9,089 nt of DNA from Bacteroidales bacterium (GTDB taxonomy: Bacteria; Bacteroidota; Bacteroidia; Bacteroidales; UBA932): positions 1 to 9,089 of the forward strand of contig JAGAAD010000077.1 in the NCBI GenBank assembly GCA_017615445.1. Direction: 5' to 3'. The notes beneath the pieces were generated by a model. The model was not told the origin of the DNA, did not search any database, and saw only the letters and a program-made list of their open reading frames with translations. Each line of letters starts with the position of its first letter. Positions within the stretch are counted from its first letter, which is position 1. Of this stretch, positions 1 to 5,865 are shown one piece after another. A program made the translations under genes and the position numbers.

Positions 1-182
1 ACCGCGAGTGCTCCGTCGCCCGCGAAATCTCTAAACTTCACGAAACCCACCACAGGGGAACCTTACAAGAACTAGCGAATTACTTCAATGCAAACGAACC
101 AAAAGGCGAGATCGTCATCATCGTCGCCGGAGCCCCGCAGACGCCGCGCGGGGAACACGTCAACAAGTACCGGGAGCAGTAG
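1..182 (+). CDS. rsmI: 16S rRNA (cytidine-2'-O)-methyltransferase RsmI, C-terminal fragment
   Basis: This is the 3' end of a gene that starts before the window; the reading frame begins with the codon at 3-5 and stops at TAG 180-182, giving 59 residues. The peptide carries the segment AREISKLHETHHRGTLQEL followed by [10 protein letters not shown], which I recognise as the conserved C-terminal part of RsmI (YraL family). RsmI uses S-adenosylmethionine to 2'-O-methylate C1402 of 16S rRNA in the decoding centre. The SAM-binding part lies outside the window. About 16 residues follow the last conserved strand. The 3' end overlaps the start of the next gene by 95 bp in a different frame (start at 88). 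Identification is by family recognition from a short but characteristic tail. Confidence 0.88.
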   Translation, partial: RECSVAREISKLHETHHRGTLQELANYFNANEPKGEIVIIVAGAPQTPRGEHVNKYREQ

Positions 183-1044
183 CGCCGGGACAGTCTTCAA
201 AGTCGGAGCCATCTCACTCACTTTCCTGATACTCGGGTACCAGGTATGTCTGTTCGTGCAGCACACCGCCCGGCTGAAGATCGAGGCGAATCGCGATTCG
301 CCGGATACGGTGGTGGTTTATGTCCCTGTCAGAGAAGACCCCCGATCGGAGTCGGGGGTGACGGGACAGTTGTCGGGGGTGACTAAGTACGCGCAGCACA
401 GCCCGGCCGTGCAGGCGGTGAGGGCGAAGACACGGCGGGTGCAGTCGTTCCGCTTCGACCCGAACACGGCGAGCGTGGAGGACCTGCAGCGCCTGGGGTT
501 CAGCCAGAAGCAGGCGCAGAGCATAGACAACTACCGTCAGAAGGGCGGCCGCTTCCGCCGGAAGGAGGATTTCGCCCGGTCCTATGTGGTCGCGGACAGC
601 GTCTACCGAAGGCTCGAGCCGTTCATCGACATCCCCAGGCTGGACATCAACAAGGCAGACTCCGCCGCCTTCGACGCCCTGCCCGGAATCGGGCCGTACT
701 TTGCAGCGAAGATGGTCAGTTACCGCGAGGAACTGGGCGGCTATTCCTGCACGGAGCAGCTGAAAGAAATCTGGAATTTCGGGGACGAACGCTACGATAA
801 ACTCAGCGATCTGATCGAATGCTCCGAGCCCGTCAAACCCCTGAGACTATGGACTTTACCCGAAGACTCTCTTCGCCTGCACCCTCACATCCGCTACAAA
901 AGCGTGGCGCACGGGATAGTGCTCTATCGCGAAAATAATCCCTCCGCGGAATGGACCTTGGAGGGATTGAAGAATGCCGGTATTCTTGACGAAGGGCAGT
1001 ACGCTAAACTGAAGCTTTGCCGTATTTCTCCTCCTGCTCCTTGA
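88..1044 (+). CDS. Membrane-anchored helix-hairpin-helix (ComEA-like) DNA-binding protein
   Basis: The protein has 318 residues. Residues 1-34 are Ser/Arg-rich and basic, residues about 35-58 form one hydrophobic segment ([20 protein letters not shown] and on), and the rest is predicted to lie outside the cytoplasm. Helix-hairpin-helix repeats are visible at about 121-180 ([17 protein letters not shown]), 184-245 ([19 protein letters not shown]) and weakly at 252-300. Such repeats bind DNA without sequence specificity; the layout matches ComEA-like proteins of Bacteroidota, whose role in DNA uptake is inferred rather than shown. ATG 88 is the only ATG upstream of the membrane segment, and no GTG or TTG lies between them, so the start must sit inside rsmI. 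Residues 84-100 are encoded by a palindromic repeat. The last 13 residues overlap the antisense end of trpS. The family call is firm; the start is less so. Confidence 0.8.
   Translation: MQTNQKARSSSSSPEPRRRRAGNTSTSTGSSSAGTVFKVGAISLTFLILGYQVCLFVQHTARLKIEANRDSPDTVVVYVPVREDPRSESGVTGQLSGVTKYAQHSPAVQAVRAKTRRVQSFRFDPNTASVEDLQRLGFSQKQAQSIDNYRQKGGRFRRKEDFARSYVVADSVYRRLEPFIDIPRLDINKADSAAFDALPGIGPYFAAKMVSYREELGGYSCTEQLKEIWNFGDERYDKLSDLIECSEPVKPLRLWTLPEDSLRLHPHIRYKSVAHGIVLYRENNPSAEWTLEGLKNAGILDEGQYAKLKLCRISPPAP
338..383. repeat. Palindrome plus direct repeat inside the HhH gene
   Basis: ACCCCCGA (338-345) and TCGGGGGT (352-359) are perfect inverted 8-bp arms around a 6-base loop. The 12-mer GTCGGGGGTGAC occurs at 351-362 and again at 372-383. 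The 21-bp period keeps the frame, so the protein reads SGVT twice, seven residues apart. The segment lies between the membrane segment and the first HhH repeat, a region without conserved domain sequence. It resembles dispersed palindromic elements found in many bacterial genomes, but membership in a family cannot be shown from one window. Confidence 0.6.
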
Positions 1045-2158
1045 TGAGCTCCTGAAGGACGCCTTCGTCGAAATAGTTAATCTTCATCGCGGCCTTGACG
1101 GCGGCGAGAGTCTTCGCGGCCTTGGCGCAAGCGGCCTCGGTGCCCTTGCGAAGGACTTCGTAGACATAAGGCAGGTTCTGCTCGAGCTCCTGACGGCGCT
1201 GCCTGATGGGCTCGAGGGTGTCGTTCAGGACCTCGGTGAGGAAGTTCTTGATCATCACGTCTCCGAGGCCGCCGGCGCGGTACTGAGCCTTGATTTCGTC
1301 CAGCGAGTGGAACTCGAAGCTGCTCTTCTTGCCCACGAAACACGAGCCGAATTTGTCGAAATGCTCGGGCTTGCAGAAGGCGTCCAGGTAGGTGAAGACA
1401 GGGTTTCCTTCCACCTTTCCGGGATCGCTGACCTGCAGATGGCCGGGGTCTGTGTACATCCCTCGGACCTTCGCGCGCACTTCATCGGCCGAATCGGAGA
1501 GGTAGATGCAGTTCCCGAGGGACTTGCTCATCTTGGCTTTGCCGTCCGTGCCGGGCAGACGCAGGCAGGCTGCGTTGTCGGGCAGGAGGATCTCAGGCTC
1601 CGTGAGCGCAGGGCCGTAGGTGCTGTTGAACTTGTGCACGATCTCGCGAGTCTGCTCGAGCATCGGCTCCTGGTCCTCGCCGGCAGGCACCGTCGTGGCC
1701 TGGAAGGCCGTGATGTCCGCGGCCTGGCTGATCGGGTAGCAGAAGAAGCCCACGGGAGTTCCGGCTTTGTTGTCGTTCTCGTCCGAGTCGCCGAAGCCGC
1801 GCATCTGGATTTCCGCTTTCACGGTGGGATTGCGCTGCAGGCGCTGGACTGTGACCAGGTTCATATAGTAGAACATGAGCTCGGTGAGTTCTGTCACCTG
1901 CGACTGGATCAGGATATGGCTCTTTTCGGGATCTATTCCCGCGGAGAGATAATCCAAAGCCACTTCGACTATGTTCTGGCGGACCTTTTCCGGGTTGTCT
2001 GCATTGTCGGTAAGGGCCTGCGCGTCCGCAATCATGATGTAAATCTCATCGAATTCTCCGCTGTTCTGGAGCTCGACGCGGCGCCTGAGCGAGCCCACAT
2101 AGTGGCCAATATGAAGGCGACCGGTGGGACGGTCGCCTGTGAGAATAATCTTCGGCAT
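1004..2158 (-). CDS. trpS: Tryptophanyl-tRNA synthetase
   Basis: This 384-residue class I aminoacyl-tRNA synthetase charges tRNA-Trp with tryptophan using ATP, in the cytoplasm. The signature HIGH is exact at residues 16-19 ([11 protein letters not shown]) and KMSKS is exact at 209-213 ([11 protein letters not shown]), so the active site looks intact. The start ATG (2158) follows the recA stop codon directly (TAA then ATG), with no visible Shine-Dalgarno sequence, which suggests co-transcription and perhaps translational coupling with recA. After MKINYF, where I would expect many relatives to end, there is a charged tail of about 20 residues rich in Glu and Lys. Its last codons (1004-1044) overlap the convergent HhH gene by 41 bp. 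The call is secure from the motifs and full length. Confidence 0.96.
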   Translation of the reverse strand: MPKIILTGDRPTGRLHIGHYVGSLRRRVELQNSGEFDEIYIMIADAQALTDNADNPEKVRQNIVEVALDYLSAGIDPEKSHILIQSQVTELTELMFYYMNLVTVQRLQRNPTVKAEIQMRGFGDSDENDNKAGTPVGFFCYPISQAADITAFQATTVPAGEDQEPMLEQTREIVHKFNSTYGPALTEPEILLPDNAACLRLPGTDGKAKMSKSLGNCIYLSDSADEVRAKVRGMYTDPGHLQVSDPGKVEGNPVFTYLDAFCKPEHFDKFGSCFVGKKSSFEFHSLDEIKAQYRAGGLGDVMIKNFLTEVLNDTLEPIRQRRQELEQNLPYVYEVLRKGTEAACAKAAKTLAAVKAAMKINYFDEGVLQELIKEQEEKYGKASV

Positions 2159-3187
2159 TTAGTCTTTGACTGATTTGATTGCTTCGCGAACCTGCGCTTC
2201 GATTTCTTCCGCAAGTTCGGGGTTGTCCTTGAGGAGCTGTTTCGCGGCTGCGAGGCCCTGGGCGAGTTTTTCGCCGTTGTAGCTGAACCAGCTGCCGCTC
2301 TTGTGCACGATGTCGAACTCGATCGCGAGATCCAGGATCTCAGCGGTCTTGGAGATACCTTCTCCGAAGACGATATCGAACTCTGCCTTCTTGAAAGGCG
2401 GGGCCATCTTGTTCTTGACCACCTTCACGCGAGTCCTGTTACCGGTCGCTTCGTCGCCATCCTTCAGTTGGGTGACCCTGCGGACATCCAGACGCACGGA
2501 GGCATAGAACTTCAGCGCATTACCGCCCGTCGTGGTCTCCGGATTACCGAACATGATGCCTATCTTTTCGCGGAGCTGGTTGATGAAGATGCAGCAGGTT
2601 CCGGTCTTGCTGATGTTGGCCGTCAGCTTACGGAGGGCCTGGCTCATAAGGCGGGCCTGGAGACCAACTTTGTTATCTCCCATCTCACCTTCGATCTCCG
2701 CTTTCGGGGTCAGAGCCGCCACGGAGTCTATCACGATTATGTCGATTGCGCCCGATCTGATCAGGTTGTCCGCGATCTCGAGGGCCTGCTCGCCGTTGTC
2801 CGGCTGGGAAATCAGGAGGTTCTCCAGATTCACTCCGAGGGCCGCAGCGTAGGTCCTGTCGAAGGCGTGCTCTGCGTCTATCATCGCGGCGATGCCGCCG
2901 AGCTTCTGGGCTTCGGCGATTGCGTGGATCGCGAGAGTGGTCTTACCGCTGGACTCGGGGCCGTAGATCTCGATGATGCGGCCGCGCGGGTATCCGCCGA
3001 TTCCGAGGGCGTGGTCCAACGCTATACTACCCGAGGGGATGACCTGAACGTCTGCCTCAGGCTGGTCGCCGAGCTTCATGATCGTGCCTTTTCCATAATC
3101 CTTCTCGATTTTGTCGAGAGTGGCCTGCAATGCTTTCAGTTTCGCTGCATTGATTTCGGCGGCTTGTGTTTCAACTTCTTTTGCCAT
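2159..3187 (-). CDS. recA: Recombinase RecA
   Basis: RecA is the 342-residue ATP-dependent recombinase that coats single-stranded DNA, drives strand exchange and activates the SOS response. Walker A is GPESSGKT (residues 76-83), the catalytic glutamate is E106 in DAEHAFD, Walker B is at about 150-154 (IIVID), and the DNA-binding loops L1 (about 165-175) and L2 (about 205-220, ending in [14 protein letters not shown]) are present. Length is normal for the family and there is no intein. ATG 3187 gives the expected N-terminus MAKEVETQ. A TAnnTTTG -7 element lies 71 bp upstream, and two inverted repeats flank it. The gene is followed without a gap by trpS. It diverges from rlmN-recX, so the RecA modulator RecX is encoded nearby. 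Confidence 0.98.
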   Translation of the reverse strand: MAKEVETQAAEINAAKLKALQATLDKIEKDYGKGTIMKLGDQPEADVQVIPSGSIALDHALGIGGYPRGRIIEIYGPESSGKTTLAIHAIAEAQKLGGIAAMIDAEHAFDRTYAAALGVNLENLLISQPDNGEQALEIADNLIRSGAIDIIVIDSVAALTPKAEIEGEMGDNKVGLQARLMSQALRKLTANISKTGTCCIFINQLREKIGIMFGNPETTTGGNALKFYASVRLDVRRVTQLKDGDEATGNRTRVKVVKNKMAPPFKKAEFDIVFGEGISKTAEILDLAIEFDIVHKSGSWFSYNGEKLAQGLAAAKQLLKDNPELAEEIEAQVREAIKSVKD

Positions 3188-3235
3188 AAAATTCTGAAAA
3201 ATTAAGTTTGTTAATAGTTAAAGTTTGGGGAGGAA

Positions 3236-3251
3236 CGCTTCCGGGGAAGCG
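3236..3251. repeat. recA: Inverted repeat in the recA leader
   Basis: CGCTTCC (3236-3242) and GGAAGCG (3245-3251) are perfect 7-bp arms around GG. The site lies just downstream of the predicted recA transcription start (about 3252-3255), so it would be either an operator over the start site or a stem-loop at the 5' end of the recA mRNA. The remaining leader of about 48 bases is AT-rich and has no Shine-Dalgarno sequence. Dyad symmetry is seen directly; the function is inferred. Confidence 0.5.
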
Positions 3252-3258
3252 CAGTAGA

Positions 3259-3266
3259 CAAATATA
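3259..3266 (-). promoter_or_regulatory. recA: recA promoter -7 element (TATATTTG)
   Basis: On the minus strand the sequence reads TATATTTG, an exact match to the Bacteroidota housekeeping -7 consensus TAnnTTTG. Transcription would start about 4-7 bases further on, leaving a leader of roughly 66 bases before the recA ATG. A clear -33 TTTG is not seen at the usual 19-21 base distance; that position is instead next to the 14-bp palindrome at 3284-3297. Confidence 0.6.
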
Positions 3267-3283
3267 GTGAAAAAATGCTTATT

Positions 3284-3297
3284 CGCGGCATGCCGCG
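3284..3297. promoter_or_regulatory. Perfect 14-bp palindrome upstream of the recA -7 element
   Basis: CGCGGCATGCCGCG is a perfect palindrome 17 bp upstream of the recA -7 element, overlapping or just above the -33 region, where a repressor or activator site would act. It could be an operator for recA. Alternatively, read on the plus strand, it is a 5-bp GC-rich stem with a CATG loop followed by TGTTTTTG, which resembles a weak terminator, although no plus-strand gene ends nearby. Function is unproven. Confidence 0.4.
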
Positions 3298-3328
3298 TGT
3301 TTTTGAAGACGGAATTTCTCTTCGTTTT

Positions 3329-3363
3329 GTTCAAGGTCCCCTAAAAGTTGCCGGACCTTGAAC
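3329..3363. repeat. 35-bp hairpin repeat, copy 1
   Basis: GTTCAAGGTCC (3329-3339) and GGACCTTGAAC (3353-3363) are perfect 11-bp inverted arms around a 13-base loop. Copy 2 at 3404-3438 has the same total length, the same left part (GTYCAAGGTCCCCTA) and the same right arm. Neither hairpin is followed by a T-run, so a simple terminator is unlikely. The pair looks like a REP-type palindromic element, a pair of operator sites or part of a structured RNA. Confidence 0.7.
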
Positions 3364-3403
3364 GGGCGAAATGCATTTGAGATATGTGTGGGGCAGATTA
3401 GGT

Positions 3404-3438
3404 GTCCAAGGTCCCCTAGATAAAAACAGACCTTGAAC
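3404..3438. repeat. 35-bp hairpin repeat, copy 2
   Basis: This copy is in direct orientation to the one at 3329-3363, with a 40-bp spacer between them (start-to-start distance 75 bp). The arms are GTCCAAGGTC (3404-3413) and GACCTTGAAC (3429-3438), pairing at 9 of 10 positions with one C/A mismatch. The left 15 bases and the right 10 bases match copy 1, while the loop differs (TAGATAAAAACA against TAAAAGTTGCCG after CCCC). Conserved arms with a variable loop suggest that the paired structure, not the loop, is what is kept or copied. Confidence 0.65.
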
Positions 3439-3483
3439 AAAACCGCGGTGGACCTTCCGCAAAACACGTGGCGAATCGTCGAA

Positions 3484-3687
3484 TCGGCGGCAAAAAGGGG
3501 CGAAATGACGCCGAGAAGGCCGAAATCCCATCGTTCGGCGGCAAAAAGGGGCGAAATGACGCCGGAAAGGCACGAACGCACTGGATCGGCGGCAAAAAGG
3601 GGCGAAATAGCGCCGAGAATACCGAAATCCCATCATTCGGCGCCAAAAGAGGCCAAAATGACGCCGAATACGGGAGAAAATGCTAAT
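3484..3687. repeat. Four tandem 51-bp repeats upstream of rlmN
   Basis: Four direct head-to-tail units of exactly 51 bp start at 3484, 3535, 3586 and 3637. Each begins TCGGCG followed by a purine-rich segment (core AAAAAGGGGCGAAATGACG) and then CGCCGA or CGCCGG, so each unit contains a 5-6 bp stem closing a 19-base loop. The remaining 20 bases vary: units 1 and 3 share CCGAAATCCCATC while unit 2 differs, hinting at a two-unit period. Unit 4 is the most diverged, and its end overlaps the putative rlmN -7 element. Because 51 is a multiple of three, long open frames run through the array on both strands, but they begin at TTG or GTG or lack any recognisable domain, so I treat it as non-coding. 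The 45 bp between the second hairpin and the array (3439-3483) shows nothing clear. Confidence 0.85.
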
Positions 3688-3704
3688 TTTGCGTTGATGA
3701 GGAG
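3684..3704 (+). promoter_or_regulatory. rlmN: Putative rlmN -7 element and ribosome binding site
   Basis: TAATTTTG at 3684-3691 matches the Bacteroidota -7 consensus TAnnTTTG; the same octamer is used at 8934-8941. GAGGAG at 3699-3704 is a good Shine-Dalgarno sequence nine bases before ATG 3714, supporting that start. A second AGGAG touches the ATG directly and is too close to act. No clear -33 TTTG lies at the expected distance, because that stretch is part of the fourth 51-bp repeat. Confidence 0.5.
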
Positions 3705-3713
3705 AAACAGGAG

Positions 3714-4808
3714 ATGAAAGAGAAAATTCTAGGCAAAAATCCTGAGGAGCTGAAAGCGGCGGCGCTTGCGGCAGGGCTTCCCGCGTTTGCGGGGAAGCAG
3801 ATCGCGCAGTGGATGTACGAAAAACGCGTGCATTCAATAGGGGAGATGACCAACATCAGCAAGGCCGGGCGAGAAAAGCTCGCCGAGTTGTATGATCTCG
3901 GAGTCGCCGAGCCCCTGGGAGTCGCAGAGTCGAAAGACGGAACGAAAAAGTATCTCTTCCCCGTACACATTAATAAGGCAGGGGGTCTGGGGGGTACGCC
4001 CCACAGTCCCTTGAGGGCGCAGGGTGATGAAAGCGATGATTCGCATAGCGAAGCTATCGAATCGGTAATGATACCGGACGAGGACCGGAAAACCCTTTGC
4101 GTCAGCTCGCAGGCGGGGTGCAAGATGGGCTGCAAATTCTGCATGACCGGGCGCCAGGGCTTCCACGGCAATCTGACTCCCGCCGAAATCCTGAATCAGT
4201 TCATCAGCATCGAAGAATCCGCCGAGCTCACGAACGCAGTGTTCATGGGGATGGGCGAGCCGCTGGACAACGTGGACAATGTTCTGAAGGCGATAGAGGT
4301 GCTGACTGCGCCGTGGGGCTTCGCCTGGAGCCCTAAGCGCGTGACTCTCAGCACGATAGGAGTGCTGCCCAGCCTCCGCCGTTTCCTCGATGAAAGCCGC
4401 TGCCACCTGGCAATTTCCATCCACAACCCCTTCCCGGACGAGCGCCTCGAGCTGATGCCCGTGCAGAAAGCCTGGCCGATTGCGGAGGTCATCCGCCTCC
4501 TCAAAAACTATGACTGGACGGCGCAAAGAAGGGTGAGCTTCGAATACACCATGTTCGCCGGCTGGAACGATGACAAGCGCCACGCGGATGCGCTTGCAAG
4601 ACTGCTGAGGGACATCGAATGCCGCGTGAACCTCATCCGTTTCCACAAAATCCCCGATTTCCCCTACGAATGCGCCAGCCCGAGGGCCATGGAGGCCTTC
4701 CGCGACAGGCTGAACGCGAACGGCGTGACCTGCACGATCAGAGCCTCGCGCGGGGAAGACATCCTCGCCGCCTGCGGCATGCTCGCCGGCAAACACAACA
4801 ATCAATGA
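3714..4808 (+). CDS. rlmN: Dual-specificity rRNA/tRNA adenine-C2 methyltransferase RlmN
   Basis: This 364-residue radical SAM enzyme methylates C2 of A2503 in 23S rRNA, and in well-studied members also A37 of some tRNAs, tuning decoding and peptidyl-transferase function. The [4Fe-4S] cluster motif CxxxCxxC is C136, C140 and C143. The two catalytic cysteines are C129 (TLCVSSQ) and C354 (DILAACGML), matching the C118/C355 pair of E. coli. A GMGEPLDN segment and the C-terminal RASRGEDI segment are also typical. An insertion of about 28 residues (about 85-113) rich in Gly, Ser and Asp sits just before IPDEDRKTL; its DNA is strongly palindromic. The stop overlaps the recX start as ATGA. The N-terminus MKEKILGKNPEEL matches Bacteroidota relatives, supporting ATG 3714. 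Confidence 0.96.
   Translation: MKEKILGKNPEELKAAALAAGLPAFAGKQIAQWMYEKRVHSIGEMTNISKAGREKLAELYDLGVAEPLGVAESKDGTKKYLFPVHINKAGGLGGTPHSPLRAQGDESDDSHSEAIESVMIPDEDRKTLCVSSQAGCKMGCKFCMTGRQGFHGNLTPAEILNQFISIEESAELTNAVFMGMGEPLDNVDNVLKAIEVLTAPWGFAWSPKRVTLSTIGVLPSLRRFLDESRCHLAISIHNPFPDERLELMPVQKAWPIAEVIRLLKNYDWTAQRRVSFEYTMFAGWNDDKRHADALARLLRDIECRVNLIRFHKIPDFPYECASPRAMEAFRDRLNANGVTCTIRASRGEDILAACGMLAGKHNNQ
3966..4063. repeat. Palindromic in-frame insertion in rlmN
   Basis: Two hairpin-forming sequences lie side by side in the rlmN reading frame. The first (3983-4010) pairs GGG, CTG and GGGG with CCCC, CAG and CCC around the loop TACG, with two mismatched positions. The second (4038-4063) pairs GATTCG and ATAGC with GCTAT and CGAATC around GAA, with one unpaired C. 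The encoded stretch (residues about 85-113) interrupts a segment that in most RlmN proteins is short. This looks like a small palindromic element that entered the gene without breaking the frame. Confidence 0.6.
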
Positions 4809-5263
4809 CAGACGCCGCGAAAAAACTCCTGGACAGGCTCCAGAACCTGTGCGCCAAGCAGGAATGCTGCTCGGCTGATATGCTCCAGAAAGCCCTCAAG
4901 GCCCTGGAATATGACAGGGCCGCCGCGCAGGAGGTCGTGGACTCCCTGGTTCGTGACGGCTACGTCTGCGACGCGCGCTACGCGGCGGCCTTCGCCCGCG
5001 AGAAGTCTTCCATCACCGGCTGGGGCCCCGTGAAAATCAAGTTCGCCCTCGCAGCCAAAGGCATCAAGGGCGAAACCGCCCAGGCCGCGCTGGAAGAAAT
5101 AGATCCGGGCAGGGCAGACGCGAAGCTCCGCAAACTTCTCGAAAACAAATGGAAAACCCTCAGGGAAGACCCTCAGGGCAAGCTTAAGCTCATCAAATTC
5201 GCCCTGTCACGCGGGTACGAATATGAGCAAATACGCGAAGTGATTGAAGAGATCTGTGGCTAG
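4805..5263 (+). CDS. recX: Regulatory protein RecX
   Basis: RecX is a small all-helical protein built of three-helix repeats that binds the RecA filament and usually blocks its extension or ATPase. This copy has 152 residues, a normal length. The diagnostic middle segment, DGYVCDARYAAAFAREKS followed by WGPVKIKFALAAKGI, is the conserved core of the family, and a third repeat follows to the end (KFALSRGYEYEQIREVIEEI). The start ATG 4805 overlaps the rlmN stop by four bases (ATGA), which points to coupled translation; a longer frame open from 4619 overlaps conserved rlmN sequence and is not used. No Shine-Dalgarno is visible. The stop codon overlaps that of the convergent phosphatase gene by 4 bp. 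recA is divergent, one gene away. Confidence 0.9.
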   Translation: MTDAAKKLLDRLQNLCAKQECCSADMLQKALKALEYDRAAAQEVVDSLVRDGYVCDARYAAAFAREKSSITGWGPVKIKFALAAKGIKGETAQAALEEIDPGRADAKLRKLLENKWKTLREDPQGKLKLIKFALSRGYEYEQIREVIEEICG

Positions 5264-5865
5264 AAACGCCAGACCACGGCAGCGCAATATGTCCCGTTGA
5301 ACGGGTCTATCGCAGGTGCGAACGCCACATTCGCTTCATCGAGTCCACCCCATCCGAGCCGGCCGCTAAGGTCCAGAGAATCCGCCACCCAATCGCCTAT
5401 CCCGGCGCTGAATATCCCCACTACCGCCCCGGCAGCGGTGTCCCACCACCAGTGGCGCTTGTGGATCACACGGCCATAGGCGACCGCACCGCCGCAGGCG
5501 TAGAAGAGGGCGCCCCAGCCCCAGCCATAGTCCTGGCGGATCAGCTCCGCGCCGGTGATGGCCGCGGCTGTGTGGCCCGAAGGGAACGAGTGGTCGTTGG
5601 TCCCGTCCGGACGCTGCTCGCTCACGAAGTATTTGAGACCCTGGACCATCAGGAACATGGAACCGTAGCCCACCGTGAGGGCGACGCAGCGGTCCACTAC
5701 TCCCCTCGAAGGCTGGATTCCGAGGTACTCGGCGCCGAGGTCGAAGACTATCGGCGTGAACTGCATCGGGGTTTCGTAGTACTGCCAGTCCGCCCAACGG
5801 CCGCTCTGCGCACTCGCGGAGCAGCAAACGAGAAGGGCTGCCAACAGAGGAAGAAGCCTATGCAT
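5260..5865 (-). CDS. PAP2-family phosphatase, exported
   Basis: The 201-residue protein begins with a signal peptide (MHRLLPLLAALLVCCSASAQ), so it probably acts in the periplasm or at the inner membrane. All three motifs of the PAP2/type 2 phosphatidic acid phosphatase family are present: K78-x6-R85-P86, P95-S-G-H98-T, and R132-x5-H138-x3-D142, with H98 and H138 as likely catalytic residues. Hydrophobic stretches at about 60-77, 116-131 and 143-160 suggest membrane segments. Members remove phosphate from lipid phosphates such as undecaprenyl pyrophosphate, phosphatidylglycerophosphate or lipid A; the substrate here cannot be told. A strong Shine-Dalgarno (GGAGGA at 5876-5871) lies inside the end of rfbC, which this gene overlaps by 8 bp. 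It is the last gene of the dTDP-rhamnose operon, which hints at a cell-envelope role. Confidence 0.9.
   Translation of the reverse strand: MHRLLPLLAALLVCCSASAQSGRWADWQYYETPMQFTPIVFDLGAEYLGIQPSRGVVDRCVALTVGYGSMFLMVQGLKYFVSEQRPDGTNDHSFPSGHTAAAITGAELIRQDYGWGWGALFYACGGAVAYGRVIHKRHWWWDTAAGAVVGIFSAGIGDWVADSLDLSGRLGWGGLDEANVAFAPAIDPFNGTYCAAVVWRF

Noticed and set aside
2303..3205. Long plus-strand open frame antisense to recA (300 codons)
   Set aside because: It mirrors the codon pattern of a GC-rich conserved gene. The same applies to antisense frames over trpS (1307-2173), rlmN (3834-4805) and pdxA (7810-8820).
3329..3438. Minimal two-repeat CRISPR (35-bp repeats, 40-bp spacer)
   Set aside because: The two repeats differ through the whole loop, and CRISPR repeats are normally near identical. 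No cas genes or leader are seen.
3484..3687. CRISPR-like reading of the 51-bp array (31-bp repeat plus 20-bp spacer)
   Set aside because: The spacers are too short, spacers 1 and 3 are nearly identical, the repeats themselves drift, and no cas gene is present. It is a plain tandem repeat.
3433..3717. Plus-strand 94-codon open frame through the repeat array, ending in an ATGA overlap with rlmN
   Set aside because: It starts at TTG within the second hairpin, has no ribosome binding site, and is open mainly because a 51-bp period lacks stops. Differences between units show no sign of codon conservation.
3331..3837. Minus-strand 168-codon open frame with 17-residue repeats (RRHFAPFCRR)
   Set aside because: It runs antisense into the conserved 5' end of rlmN and is explained by the repeat period; the composition is unlike a folded protein.
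4619..5263. Longer recX start at 4619
   Set aside because: It would overlap nearly 190 bp of conserved rlmN coding sequence and adds an Arg-rich tail absent from RecX; ATG 4805 gives the normal length.
5293..5305. Small hairpin CCCGT-TGA-ACGGG as a terminator for rlmN-recX
   Set aside because: The stem is only 5 bp, it lies inside the phosphatase coding sequence, and no T-run follows on either strand.
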